Below, piece after piece: positions 33,617 to 42,503 of a stretch of DNA of 64,000 bases (positions are counted from its first letter, which is position 1; every line of letters starts with the position of its first letter). Position numbers and translations under genes: made by a program. The notes beneath the pieces are model-generated. The model was not told where the DNA came from and made no database searches. It saw only the letters and a list, made by a program, of their open reading frames with translations. Source of the stretch: Phycisphaerae bacterium (GTDB lineage: Bacteria; Planctomycetota; Phycisphaerae; UBA1845); assembly GCA_024102815.1 (NCBI GenBank), contig JAGFJJ010000011.1:1-64000 (forward strand). Direction: 5' to 3'.

Positions 33617-33994
33617 CTAATCGTTATCGCACCCATTTCGAGCATCCACATGCAAGATCAGCCTCTGTGCGCCGAACGCCCGCGGCAGCGCAAGGCGGCG
33701 CAGGAAGTTTCCCAGATTGCACGCCAGCGCGAAGAGTTGCGACTGGACTTGGTTGTCCACGAAGTCCCAGCAGCTCAGGCGCGTCTACTTTACGGCGTTC
33801 TTGCCCTCTTTGATCTACCGCTCGGCCGTGCCGCGCCCGTTATGGAACCGCACTATGCCACCTGCTGCATGCCGTAGGTTCGTCAAGATGAAGCCCACCC
33901 GGAGAAACAGGTCAGCCGCGTGCCACTCGGGCTTCGCCACCACGGGCCGGGGCGTGTTCCAACTGGCCGCCTCGTACAGCAAGTCGCGATACCT
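33617..33994 (-). pseudogene. Remnant of an IS1380-type DDE transposase (C-terminal part)
   Basis: Read on the minus strand, a continuous family-like stretch runs from RYRDLLYEAASW through VVAKPEWHAADLFLRVGFIL, RFHNGRGTAER, IKEGKNAVK, TRLSCWDFVDN to LFALACNLGNFLRRLALPR. In intact relatives Trp follows AER and AVK (AERWIKEGKNA, KWTRLSC). Here both are TAG (33815-33817 and 33785-33787), i.e. two TGG to TAG changes. After LALPR the frame loses similarity and stops at 33617, while a neighbouring frame reads EMGAITIRRFGG, suggesting a frameshift near 33640. The N-terminal half and the inverted repeats were not found. This is a dead insertion remnant next to the A+T-rich methyltransferase segment. 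Confidence 0.85.
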
Positions 33995-34208
33995 GATGAT
34001 CGGCGTTGGAGCGGAGACCCCGTGGGCGTCCAGCGGTTCAGAGCAGAATAGTCCGTAGAATTCAGGCATTCGCCAAGTCCCGATCCGGCAACATCCGCGC
34101 AGGTGACGGGAATTCTCAACCTCGAACCGCGTGCTTGCCGTTGCATCAGCGGTTAGAATATCGGCCGTTTGGTGAGGATCGGGCAAGGAAAGGCCGGAGA
34201 ACGGGGTG

Positions 34209-35792
34209 ATGGCGGACGATCGGGGGACGGGGGGAAACGCGCTCGTCGGGCGATCGGCGGGGCGGATTGCCGGGGCGCGGGAGCGTCGCCCGCTCAATGG
34301 GGTCCGTCGGGCACGGGCGGCGGTGATGGTGCATCTGCTCATCGCGGCGATCGTGCCGGCGGCGTGTTTGCGGCCCTGCCTGGCGGAGCCCTTCGATACG
34401 ACCGCGGACGCCGTGCTCGGCCAAGGCTCGTTTACCGTCAATGATCCGAACGCGCCGTCGGGGACGGCGAATGCGGCGAACATGGCGCCGTCCAGCGCGG
34501 CGGGTATGGCGATTGGACCGGACGGCCGGGTGTACGTCGCCGATGCGGAGAACAACCGCGTGTTGAGCTGGCCTGACGCGGAAGCCGTGCTCAGCGGCGC
34601 GGCGGCCGACCTCGTCGTCGGCCAGCCGGATTTCGTCAGCGGCGATCCCAATCGCGGATCGACGACGGCGCGTGCGGACGGGTTCTACTACCCGCAGGGC
34701 GTGGACGTGGATGAATCCGGCAACCTGTGGGTGACGGACGCGTTCAACAGCCGCGTGCTGAAGTTCAACAACCCCGTGACGGACGACGGCGTGGCGGACC
34801 TGGTCATCGGCCAGCCGGACTTCACCAGCGATCTCGGCAACTTCGGCGTTTTTGAAGACTCCGCGAGTGCGGACAGCATCCTGTTTCCGGGTCGGGTGCT
34901 GGTGCGCGGCGGGGATGTCTACGTGGCGGACTCGGGCAACAGCCGCGTGCTGCACTACAGCAATCCCACGCAGAACAAGCCGTTCGCAGACGTCGTCTTC
35001 GGGCAGCTGGATGACTTCACACGGCTGGTGAAGAATATCGCGGAGGGCGCGGCATGCGTAAACGGGGCGGATACGCCGTGCGGCCCCCCTACTGCCGACA
35101 ATCTGTACAACCCCATCGGCCTGGCGCTGGACGCGGATGGCAATCTCTACATCGCCGACTGGAACAACCATCGGGTGCTGCGCTTTGATGATCCTCTGAA
35201 CACGGACACGACAGCCGACGCCGTGTACGGGCAGGCGGATTTCGCAGGCGGATCGGCGAACGCGGGCGGGCCGGATGAGGGGCTGCATCTGCCGATCGAT
35301 CTGGCGATTGACCCGCTGGGTCGGCTGCTCGTGGCGGACTCGGGCAACAACCGCGTTGTGGTGTTTCGCAGGCCGTTGGAGTGGCCGTCGCTGCCGGGAT
35401 TTGTCTTTGGACAATTCAGTGAACTCAACTCGAATGGCGAGAACCACGGGCTGGGTCCGTTCATGACGGACGCAGGCGGGCTGTTCGGGCCCACAGGCGT
35501 CGATACGGATTCTGCGGCCAACGTATACGTTCTGGACACGGGCAACAATCGGGCGCTGCGGTTCGATCGCCCCATGCGCGGCGAGGCGCCGACTGACTTT
35601 AACGGTGATGACGTGGCGGACCTGGCCGACGTCGCAGTGTGGATGAACTGCTTCTCGGGAGCGGACGTGGCGGCGGGCGAGTGCCAATACGCTGACGTTG
35701 ATGGAGACGGTGCAGTCGACTTGGTTGACGGAATCGGGGTGATGAATTGCTTGTCCGGGCCGGCAGTACCGGCGGATCGGCAGTGCCCGTGA
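34209..35792 (+). CDS. Secreted NHL-repeat protein with EF-hand/dockerin-like C-terminus
   Basis: 527 residues; signal peptide about 33-60 after a basic N-terminal extension (GTG 34206 or ATG 34209 start). Repeats of the pattern GLALDADGNLYIADWNNHRVLRFD (several degenerate copies from about 85 to 465) are NHL beta-propeller blades, each with GQPDF-type linkers between them. The C-terminus (about 475-527) has two Asp-rich loops, DFNGDDVADLADVAVW and DVDGDGAVDLVDGIGV, as in dockerin/EF-hand calcium sites. A propeller for binding plus a cohesin/Ca2+-linked tail is suggested. Catalysis is not evident. A pseudopilin gene follows closely (30 bp). Confidence 0.87.
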   Translation: MADDRGTGGNALVGRSAGRIAGARERRPLNGVRRARAAVMVHLLIAAIVPAACLRPCLAEPFDTTADAVLGQGSFTVNDPNAPSGTANAANMAPSSAAGMAIGPDGRVYVADAENNRVLSWPDAEAVLSGAAADLVVGQPDFVSGDPNRGSTTARADGFYYPQGVDVDESGNLWVTDAFNSRVLKFNNPVTDDGVADLVIGQPDFTSDLGNFGVFEDSASADSILFPGRVLVRGGDVYVADSGNSRVLHYSNPTQNKPFADVVFGQLDDFTRLVKNIAEGAACVNGADTPCGPPTADNLYNPIGLALDADGNLYIADWNNHRVLRFDDPLNTDTTADAVYGQADFAGGSANAGGPDEGLHLPIDLAIDPLGRLLVADSGNNRVVVFRRPLEWPSLPGFVFGQFSELNSNGENHGLGPFMTDAGGLFGPTGVDTDSAANVYVLDTGNNRALRFDRPMRGEAPTDFNGDDVADLADVAVWMNCFSGADVAAGECQYADVDGDGAVDLVDGIGVMNCLSGPAVPADRQCP

Positions 35793-35821
35793 TAACGACC
35801 CAGCGGAGCGGGGGAAAGGCG

Positions 35822-36778
35822 ATGCAAACGGGGAACCGAGGAATTCGGTATTCGATTCCCCTGGATCATCGGGAGAGGCGACGGCATCGGGGTTTCACAC
35901 TTCTCGAGCTCCTCGTGGTCATCGGCATCATTGGTTTGCTGATGGCCATTCTGCTTCCGGCGCTATCCTCGGCGCGCAAGCAGGCCAAAGCCGTTCTTTG
36001 CCGGGCACAGCTCCGGTCGCTCATGACCGCGATTCAAACCTACGCGTCGCAGAACAGCGGCGCGGTGGTGCCCTCGTACAACATGCACGGTGTGAGCGTG
36101 GGCGTTTTGAATCCGCTGGACGGCTGGGGTCCGATCCTGGACGCCGGGCTTTACATCACGGGCAACGGCTCGCTCAAGGATAACCCGTTCGTATGCCCGG
36201 AGACTTTGGACGTGGAGGGCATGGCCGGCACGCAGACGGGCACCAACCGGGAGCATCCGAAGGGCTACATGGACTGGCCGGCAGTGCTGACGCTGTCCAA
36301 AAACTATTCGAAGACACTTCCGGAGCGCGGCTTCGACCGGATCATTCGCGTGGGTTATTGGATCAACGGCGACAATCCCATCGGCCCGCGGCGCCCGTTC
36401 ACGCCGGGCATTCACTTCACGGGTTCGGTGGGATACGGCCCGGATCCGTTCGGCAGGGTCCTGAAGACGCAGCGATTCGAAGAGTTCCAGACGCCGGGCC
36501 GACTCATTGCGCTCGCGGACGGACTTTATTCCGGAAACCAGGAAAAGACGCGACTCGGAGATCGTGACTCGCGGATTGGCTACCGTCATCCGGGACGTGT
36601 GGGCCGGGCCAACGTGGCACTGGCCGACGGTCACGTGGACGCCATCGAAGGCGATGCGTTCCCTCGGAAAATGGACACGGGAATGCCGCTGGAGGAAATC
36701 AGGCGGGAGAACCTCGGGACGGGTCCCACGGTCTACAGTGATCCGGTTCGATTCCTGGCAGAAGTGAAAGAACCATAA
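35822..36778 (+). CDS. Type II secretion pseudopilin-like protein (second)
   Basis: 318 residues. Prepilin sequence RGFTLLELLVVIGIIG after a long basic leader (about 24 residues), a hydrophobic helix, and a C-terminal HPGRVGRANVALADGHVDA motif (H-x11-DGH form). Same class as the gene at 13498 but divergent in the middle. The ATG at 35822 has a GGGGGAAAG site; the frame extends to 35747 within the preceding gene. Spacing suggests cotranscription with the NHL protein gene. It is convergent with pepP. Confidence 0.87.
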   Translation: MQTGNRGIRYSIPLDHRERRRHRGFTLLELLVVIGIIGLLMAILLPALSSARKQAKAVLCRAQLRSLMTAIQTYASQNSGAVVPSYNMHGVSVGVLNPLDGWGPILDAGLYITGNGSLKDNPFVCPETLDVEGMAGTQTGTNREHPKGYMDWPAVLTLSKNYSKTLPERGFDRIIRVGYWINGDNPIGPRRPFTPGIHFTGSVGYGPDPFGRVLKTQRFEEFQTPGRLIALADGLYSGNQEKTRLGDRDSRIGYRHPGRVGRANVALADGHVDAIEGDAFPRKMDTGMPLEEIRRENLGTGPTVYSDPVRFLAEVKEP

Positions 36779-36832
36779 TCCACGTCGCTGCGCGAGAGAT
36801 CGTTCAGGAACACCCTGCCCAGGAACCTTGGG

Positions 36833-38233
36833 CTATCCCCGGCCGACTTCCTCACATACGGCTTCAGGGTCCTTGGGAAGCCGTGCCGTAAGCACTTCGG
36901 GGGCCTGATCCGGCCCGCGCACGGCGACGGTATCCTCGATGCGGATGCCGCCGAAACCATCGCGCAAAAGTGCGTCAACCGAGCGACGATTCACGGCGTC
37001 GGCAAACGGGCGGACGAGGTCATCCTGCTGCCAGAGGGCAGGGACGAGGTAGATGCCCGGTTCGATGGTGACGACATGTCCCGGCTCGAGGTCGCGATCC
37101 AGACGGAGGAACTTGCTTCCGAATGGTCTGGGTCGCTCCCGGCCCGCGGCGTACCCGGCGAGATCGCCGAAGTCCTCCATGTCGTGCACGTCCAGGCCGA
37201 CAAGGTGCCCAAGCCCGTGCGTGAAGAACAACGTGTGCGCTCCGCGCTTGGCGAGTTCGCCCGGATTCCCCTTGAGGATCTCGGCTTCGACCAACCCCTC
37301 GCAGAGCAGGCGGGCGGCAAGTTCGTGAATGTCGCGATAGCGCCGCCCCGGGATGCAGGCCTCGACCGCTTCCCTCTGGGCGCGAAGCACGGTGTCGTAG
37401 AGCTGGCGCTGGATGGGTGTGAACGCCCCGCTGACGGGGTAGGTGCGCGTAATGTCGGAAGCGTAGCAACCGGGCTCCTCGGCACCGGCGTCGGCGAGCA
37501 GGAGTTGGCCGTCGCTCAGCGTAGCGGTCAGGTCACCGCCGTGCAGTACTTCGCCGTGTACCGTAATGATGGGCGGGAAAGCCGGCTGGGCGCGGTGAGC
37601 GATGTAGACCGCATGCAACGCCGCGGCGACATCGGCTTCGGTCCGGCCGTGGGCGCAGGTGTGCATCGCCGCAAGCTGCGCTTCGACGCTGATGTCGGCG
37701 GCGCGGCGCATGGCGGTTAGCTCATGGGCGTCCTTGATCAGGCGCATGTCGATGATCGCCAGCTTCTCTTCCGGCGTGGTCTCGTCGATGCCCAGGGCGG
37801 CCATGCGATCGAGCGACGCGCGGCACGGCACGGCAATGCCAGCCGACTTGCGGTTGTGCACCAGGGACTCCAGTCGATCCGGTTCCACCAGTGACGACTT
37901 GCCGACACCCGCCGCGGCTGCGATTTCATCGTCCGAGGGTAATTCCCCGAACCAGACGGCCAATTCCACGCCGGCCTCGGGACGAAGCAGCGTACTGCCG
38001 CGATCGCCATCGCTGCCCGGCTCGATGAACCACGCGGCGCCTTCGATGGGGGGACCACCGAAATAAAGATAGTTGCTGGCCGCGCGGAATGGGTAATGGT
38101 TGTCGGGATAGTTCCGAGAGCGGCTGTAGCCGGCGAAGATCACCAGCGGTCGTTGCAACAGCTTGGCCAACTTTGCGCGGCGTTTTCGGAAGACTTCGGC
38201 CGGTGCGGTCATGTCGAAGCGTGCTGCGGACAT
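36833..38233 (-). CDS. pepP: Xaa-Pro aminopeptidase (aminopeptidase P)
   Basis: Cytoplasmic M24B metallopeptidase that removes N-terminal residues preceding proline. Metal ligands lie in LLLADAGAEE (Asp), CYASDITRTYPV (Asp), HGLGHLVGLDVHD (His), VTIEPGIYLV (Glu) and GGIRIEDTVAV (Glu), the complete set. N-terminal creatinase-like domain about 1-170 (YFGGPPIEGAAWF). Length 466 matches AmpP class. ATG 38233 has GGAG 8 nt upstream. No peptide-transport or protease partners adjoin; it is a standalone gene convergent with the pseudopilin gene. Confidence 0.95.
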   Translation of the reverse strand: MSAARFDMTAPAEVFRKRRAKLAKLLQRPLVIFAGYSRSRNYPDNHYPFRAASNYLYFGGPPIEGAAWFIEPGSDGDRGSTLLRPEAGVELAVWFGELPSDDEIAAAAGVGKSSLVEPDRLESLVHNRKSAGIAVPCRASLDRMAALGIDETTPEEKLAIIDMRLIKDAHELTAMRRAADISVEAQLAAMHTCAHGRTEADVAAALHAVYIAHRAQPAFPPIITVHGEVLHGGDLTATLSDGQLLLADAGAEEPGCYASDITRTYPVSGAFTPIQRQLYDTVLRAQREAVEACIPGRRYRDIHELAARLLCEGLVEAEILKGNPGELAKRGAHTLFFTHGLGHLVGLDVHDMEDFGDLAGYAAGRERPRPFGSKFLRLDRDLEPGHVVTIEPGIYLVPALWQQDDLVRPFADAVNRRSVDALLRDGFGGIRIEDTVAVRGPDQAPEVLTARLPKDPEAVCEEVGRG

Positions 38234-38402
38234 CTGCCGGACTCCGTCAATATGTTTGCATGGTAGATGCTATTGGATGAAGCATACCGCCGGACAGAGG
38301 TGCCGAAAAGGGCAGCACACCGGAATGGAGTTTCGGGTCGCACTGAAATGACGGCCAGAGGGTCGCGGAGCCAATCAGCAGCTCCGAGTCTCCGCGGCGC
38401 GA

Positions 38403-39782
38403 TCAGATCATCGGCGATGCTGCGGCCGCGGGCATCGCCCGGCGGCCGACCGCGCCGATGGCGATCGTCGTGCTCAATGCCAGGATGGCGACGGAGGGAT
38501 CGGGCGTGCGGCCGGGTACGATAGTTTGAAGGGACTCGAGCACCAGCGCGGCCATCGTTACCACGGCGACCGTTTTGGCCCAGGGATAGCGCGCGTGGAT
38601 GCGTACAAGCACCATGCCGAGCACGAGTGCAAACGTCCCGAATGAAAGGATCACTCCGGCGATCTCCAAAGCGGCGCTGACTGCCGGTTCTCGCCACAAC
38701 GCATAAAAGGGAATAAAGTTCACCACTCTGTTCGCGACGACGGCACCCTCGACCGGGGACAGCGCAAAGACCACAAGCCGATAGGGCTGATACAGCAACA
38801 GGAGCATCAGCAACCCTGTCGGCGCGCGATGCACGTTGTACCGTTGGGACAGACGATTCTGACCGCACACGACATACGCGGCTGCGGCGGCTCCGATTAC
38901 GGACGCGGGGACACGAACGACGATCGCCGACACCTCGAATACATGCGACCTCGTGAAGAGCTGGAGGAATTCGATCAGAACGGCGAGTATCAGGCCGTGC
39001 TGGATACTCCAGAGAACGGCCGATTGCGGCGTTCGGCCGGTTTCCCTGCAAGCCAAGACAACAATGTAGGCCAGGACAGCAAACCAGACGGCGCCGTCCA
39101 ACTCGGGTACCAGGAGTGAAACCAAACGGGACATGCTCGTCACAGGAAGTTGAGGAATCACCGACCAGTGGGCGTGCAAAAAAGACTCGGCTATGCCGGA
39201 GGTTCGCAGTACGAAGTCGAACGGGGCGAGGTTCCAGAGGAGCAACCCGACACTCAGCACGACGGCTGTGCTCGCCATGGGACGACGTTTGAGGTGCTCG
39301 GGCAAGCGCCCATCATCCCGCCGGGAGAATTCCCGTACGACCAAGGCGATCGTCGCGCCAACGGCGCCTCCCATCGCGTTCAGGAACACATCAACCCAGG
39401 ACGGAACGCGGGCGGGAACGAAAGCCTGAAGGCACTCGAGCGTGAGGCTCAAGAGGACCGCCAGCGAGACGACGCACAACAGGACAGGTACCCTGCCGCA
39501 GCGAGCCTCGTGCCGGCGCAGAGCCAGTCCTCCAAAGAACCCCAGCGGGACATACACGAGCACGTTGACGACGAGGTCTTCAAGGGTTGGGCGATGCAGG
39601 CTGAGCGGCGTCAGGTTGCCGCGCCATAGCCCTTCCGCGTGGCCATAATCGAATTGAAGCGGCAAGAGCGAACCGTAGATCAGCAGGACCATTGTGCCCA
39701 GAGCCAGTGCGATCGCCCATCGACGCTGCACAGGCCGTTGGGCCGCGCTCTCCCGAGGGACAATCAGACTACCGGAAACCAT
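38403..39782 (-). CDS. Membrane protein with two VanZ-like domains
   Basis: 459 residues, about ten hydrophobic segments. A VanZ-like repeat occurs near residues 35-150 (NVLVYVPLGFFGGLAL, LTLECLQAFVPARVPSWVDV with the conserved E..Q.....R..s..D pattern) and again less clearly in the C-terminal half (NFIPFYALW, LESLQTIVPGRTPDPSVAILA, same pattern). So the protein looks like an internal duplication, with FxLTxxxEFLQLFTRSH in the middle giving a third related segment (AVLIEFLQLFTRSHVFEVSAI). VanZ proteins confer teicoplanin resistance in one system; the broader family function is unsettled. ATG 39782 with GGAG upstream is preferred over the longer frame to 39908. Confidence 0.82.
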   Translation of the reverse strand: MVSGSLIVPRESAAQRPVQRRWAIALALGTMVLLIYGSLLPLQFDYGHAEGLWRGNLTPLSLHRPTLEDLVVNVLVYVPLGFFGGLALRRHEARCGRVPVLLCVVSLAVLLSLTLECLQAFVPARVPSWVDVFLNAMGGAVGATIALVVREFSRRDDGRLPEHLKRRPMASTAVVLSVGLLLWNLAPFDFVLRTSGIAESFLHAHWSVIPQLPVTSMSRLVSLLVPELDGAVWFAVLAYIVVLACRETGRTPQSAVLWSIQHGLILAVLIEFLQLFTRSHVFEVSAIVVRVPASVIGAAAAAYVVCGQNRLSQRYNVHRAPTGLLMLLLLYQPYRLVVFALSPVEGAVVANRVVNFIPFYALWREPAVSAALEIAGVILSFGTFALVLGMVLVRIHARYPWAKTVAVVTMAALVLESLQTIVPGRTPDPSVAILALSTTIAIGAVGRRAMPAAAASPMI

Positions 39783-40091
39783 CGTGACGGAATCTCCTTC
39801 CGCCACACATTTGGCAAGTGCGATGTTCAGCCAGGACCGGGGTCGGGCGGATGGGCGGCAATTGTGTCGAAACCGGAGTCCAGTCCGATATAATGCAGCC
39901 TCGGACAATCAAAGAACGCAGCCGGCGCAGAGATTGACCGCATCCGCCGTCCGATTCGGGTGGGGCGTCGAATGCGGTTTGAATCGGCAGGATGCTTTAG
40001 GGCAACGTGGCGTTGATCTCGGCGGTCGATGCAGGCGGTTGCCCGACGTCGACCGGAAGGGAATCGACACCGCAGGCCAGGAACGGGAATC
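39783..40091. other. 309-bp divergent intergenic region
   Basis: Between the VanZ-like gene (minus) and the quinone-reductase-like gene (plus). No hairpin, repeat or credible short gene is seen. Must contain the promoters of both flanking genes; none could be assigned. Confidence 0.4.
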
Positions 40092-41117
40092 ATGAAAGCA
40101 GCAGTCATTCACGAATTCGGCAAGCCTGACGTGTTCCGCTACGAGGATGTGCCCGACCCGAAGCCCGGCGAGGGCGAGGCGGTCGTGCGCGTCGCGGCCT
40201 GTGGAATCAATCGCTACGACCTGTACCTGCGAATGGGGGCGATTTTTCAGGACATCGCGTTTCCCCACGTGATGGGAGCCGATGTAGCCGGAACCATCGT
40301 ATCGCTCGGGCCCGACGCCGGACCGTGGCAAGCCGGAGATGCCGTCGTTGTGGCACCGGGATACCCGATCGATCCCGTGGACTGGGGCGTCGAGCCGGAA
40401 AACGCGGCTCCGAGTTTCGAAGTGACTGGAACCCACACCTGGGGTGGAAACGCCGAGTACATTCGCGTGCCAACGCGATTCCTCCTCCGCAATGACACCG
40501 GACTCCCGTCGGAAGAGGTGGCCGCGATGCCGCTCGTTCTGATGACCGCGATGAACGCCGTCGAACGTTTGGGGCGAGTGACCGCGGACATGCACGTCCT
40601 GGTGCAGGCGGGCGCGTCCGGGAGCGGAAACGCATGCGTGCAGGTCGCCGCCGCTCTGGGAGCGCGCGTTGCTGCAACGGTGGGCTCGGACGAGAAAATC
40701 GAGATCTGCCGCCAATCGGGCGCCGAACTGGTTATCAACTACCGCCGGAAGAACTTCGCAGATGAGGTACTGGACTGGACGGACGGCGTTGGTGTGGACG
40801 TCGTGATCGACAACGTCGGCGCCAGCGTTTTCGAGGACAACCTGCGTTCGCTGCGGACCGGCGGGAAACTGGTCAACTTCGGGCTGGTCGGCGGGATGAA
40901 AACCGAGCTTGATATCCGCCAGTTGTTCTTTCGCCAGCACCAGATCATCGGCTCATTTATGGGAAGCATGGAAGGGCTGCGGCGAGCGTTGGACCTGATG
41001 CGCGATCGCAAGATCCGCGCCTTCGTCGATCGTCGGTATCCGCTCGAGGAGGCCGCCGAGGCCCATCGTTACATTGAATCACGGGCGGTTCAGGGCAAAG
41101 TCGTGCTGATCCCCTGA
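40092..41117 (+). CDS. MDR-superfamily NADPH:quinone oxidoreductase-like protein
   Basis: 341 residues; GroES-like N-terminal fold (GEAVVRVAACGINRYDLYLRMG) and a Rossmann fold with VLVQAGASGSGNACVQVAAALGARV, then DVVIDNVGASVFEDNLR. The Cys4 structural zinc lobe is absent, and the loops around residue 90 are longer (GVEPENAAPS). These point to quinone oxidoreductase/zeta-crystallin-like enzymes rather than zinc alcohol dehydrogenases. Start ATG 40092, weak site. It is a single gene. Substrate undefined: quinones, enoyl-thioesters and related carbonyls are all possible. Confidence 0.88.
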   Translation: MKAAVIHEFGKPDVFRYEDVPDPKPGEGEAVVRVAACGINRYDLYLRMGAIFQDIAFPHVMGADVAGTIVSLGPDAGPWQAGDAVVVAPGYPIDPVDWGVEPENAAPSFEVTGTHTWGGNAEYIRVPTRFLLRNDTGLPSEEVAAMPLVLMTAMNAVERLGRVTADMHVLVQAGASGSGNACVQVAAALGARVAATVGSDEKIEICRQSGAELVINYRRKNFADEVLDWTDGVGVDVVIDNVGASVFEDNLRSLRTGGKLVNFGLVGGMKTELDIRQLFFRQHQIIGSFMGSMEGLRRALDLMRDRKIRAFVDRRYPLEEAAEAHRYIESRAVQGKVVLIP

Positions 41118-41363
41118 GACGGGAACGACCGCTGCAGTCCGGCCGCCGATGTGCCCATCGCACGACGGACGGTCGGCCATTCGGCGGTAGTTGCGCCTTC
41201 GTGACGACATTTGCGGGTCGCCTCTTGGGGATAGCTTGACGGTCACGCTGCCGATTTGCCAAGATGGAGGATCGGCAAGGGGTGGAGAATCGCCCGTATT
41301 GCGTGCTGCGACCGCGAAACGGCGGCATGCAACGCAACAAGGACGACCAAGAAAGGTAGCGTC

Positions 41364-42503
41364 ATGGTAAGCGGCAAGTGCATTTTTCCGTCAGGTGATA
41401 CGAAAGTAATGAGTCTTCGCGGCAGGACATTGCTGTGCGTCGTCATTGCGAATCTCGTCATGGCCTTCGGCGCGGTGACCCGCGCCGACCAGCGCCAGCC
41501 GGTCGAGCTTCCCCCCTCGGCCACGGAAGGGACGGTGGTGAGGCTCCTGCAAGAGCTGGACAGTCAGGTCCCGGAGGACCTCAGCGACGAGGAACGAGCA
41601 GCGGAAATCACGCGGCGCAACTGGCGGAAAGTCGATCTGACCGATGCATTTCTCAAGCGCTGGCCCTACGCTGCGCAGCGTAACGACGTGCTGATGATCA
41701 AGCTTGCCGCCCTGGCCGAACTCGCTCCGGAAGATGAATCCGCCCTGGACGCGCTCATTGAGCTGACGACAAAGATCGCGACGAACGAACCCAGTCCGAA
41801 GTTGGATGCGGAAAACGCCTTCTACGGATTGCGCGCTTATGAACTGGATTCGCTTCGAAAGAAGACGCCGGAGAGTGAGCGGGAACGGGGCCTGATCGCC
41901 CGGTACGAGGCCTATTTGCGCGAATACCCGGCCTCCAATCGGAATCCGGAGATCTACGCGGCGCTCATCAAGACGCAGATCGATTCCGGGGATCTCGCGG
42001 GCGCTGGACAGTCGCTGGGGCGGTTCGGGGAGAAAGTGGGTCCCACACCGGAGGTCATTGACGCTCAGGAGTCCTTACTCAAGGCACTGGGCCTCAACAA
42101 GCCGTTCTACGGCGAGTTTGTCACGTCCTCAGGAGAGACGATCCGCACGTCGGATCTCGAGGGAAACGCGATCGTCATGCACTTCTGGTCGGCCGATGTC
42201 TCCAAATCGCTGGGGGATACCCCTCGTATGCTGCGGATTTTCACGTGGTACTTTCAGCACAACCTGAAAGTCCTGGGCATATCCGTCGACAGAGACCGCA
42301 AGAAGATCGATAACGCGATGAAGTCGTTCAAGACGCCGTTCCCCCAGTGCGTGAAGATCAACAAGGTAACCATCGACGGCATCGATGTCCCCATCGTTGC
42401 GCCGACGTTCCTGGTCGTGGACGTTGCGGGGAAGCTCCAAGCCTCGGGCAGGAACGCGGAATTGGAGCGCTTCGCGGAGAGCCTTTCCCAGCGCCGTCCC
42501 TAG
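41364..42503 (+). CDS. Exported thioredoxin-fold (TlpA/redoxin-like) protein lacking CxxC
   Basis: 379 residues, hydrophobic segment about 18-40 (LLCVVIANLVMAFGAVTRA) predicting export. The N-terminal half is helical, perhaps TPR-like. The C-terminal domain (about 245-379) is thioredoxin-like: GEFVTSSGETIRTSDLEGN, VMHFWSADVSKSLGDTP, LKVLGISVDRDRK and APTFLVVDVAGKLQ. Where active TlpA proteins have WCxxC, this one has WSADVSKS, so the redox cysteines are missing. A binding or structural role is more likely than oxidoreductase. ATG 41364 is used (AAAGG upstream). The stop overlaps the tail of the convergent TPR gene by 4 bp (42500-42503). Confidence 0.82.
   Translation: MVSGKCIFPSGDTKVMSLRGRTLLCVVIANLVMAFGAVTRADQRQPVELPPSATEGTVVRLLQELDSQVPEDLSDEERAAEITRRNWRKVDLTDAFLKRWPYAAQRNDVLMIKLAALAELAPEDESALDALIELTTKIATNEPSPKLDAENAFYGLRAYELDSLRKKTPESERERGLIARYEAYLREYPASNRNPEIYAALIKTQIDSGDLAGAGQSLGRFGEKVGPTPEVIDAQESLLKALGLNKPFYGEFVTSSGETIRTSDLEGNAIVMHFWSADVSKSLGDTPRMLRIFTWYFQHNLKVLGISVDRDRKKIDNAMKSFKTPFPQCVKINKVTIDGIDVPIVAPTFLVVDVAGKLQASGRNAELERFAESLSQRRP

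Noticed and set aside
33542..33877. 111-codon open frame on the plus strand
   Set aside because: It runs antisense to the IS1380 remnant; the minus strand carries the recognisable family sequence.
41364..42503. Calling the thioredoxin-fold protein a thiol-disulfide oxidoreductase
   Set aside because: The CxxC pair is absent, so only the fold is claimed.
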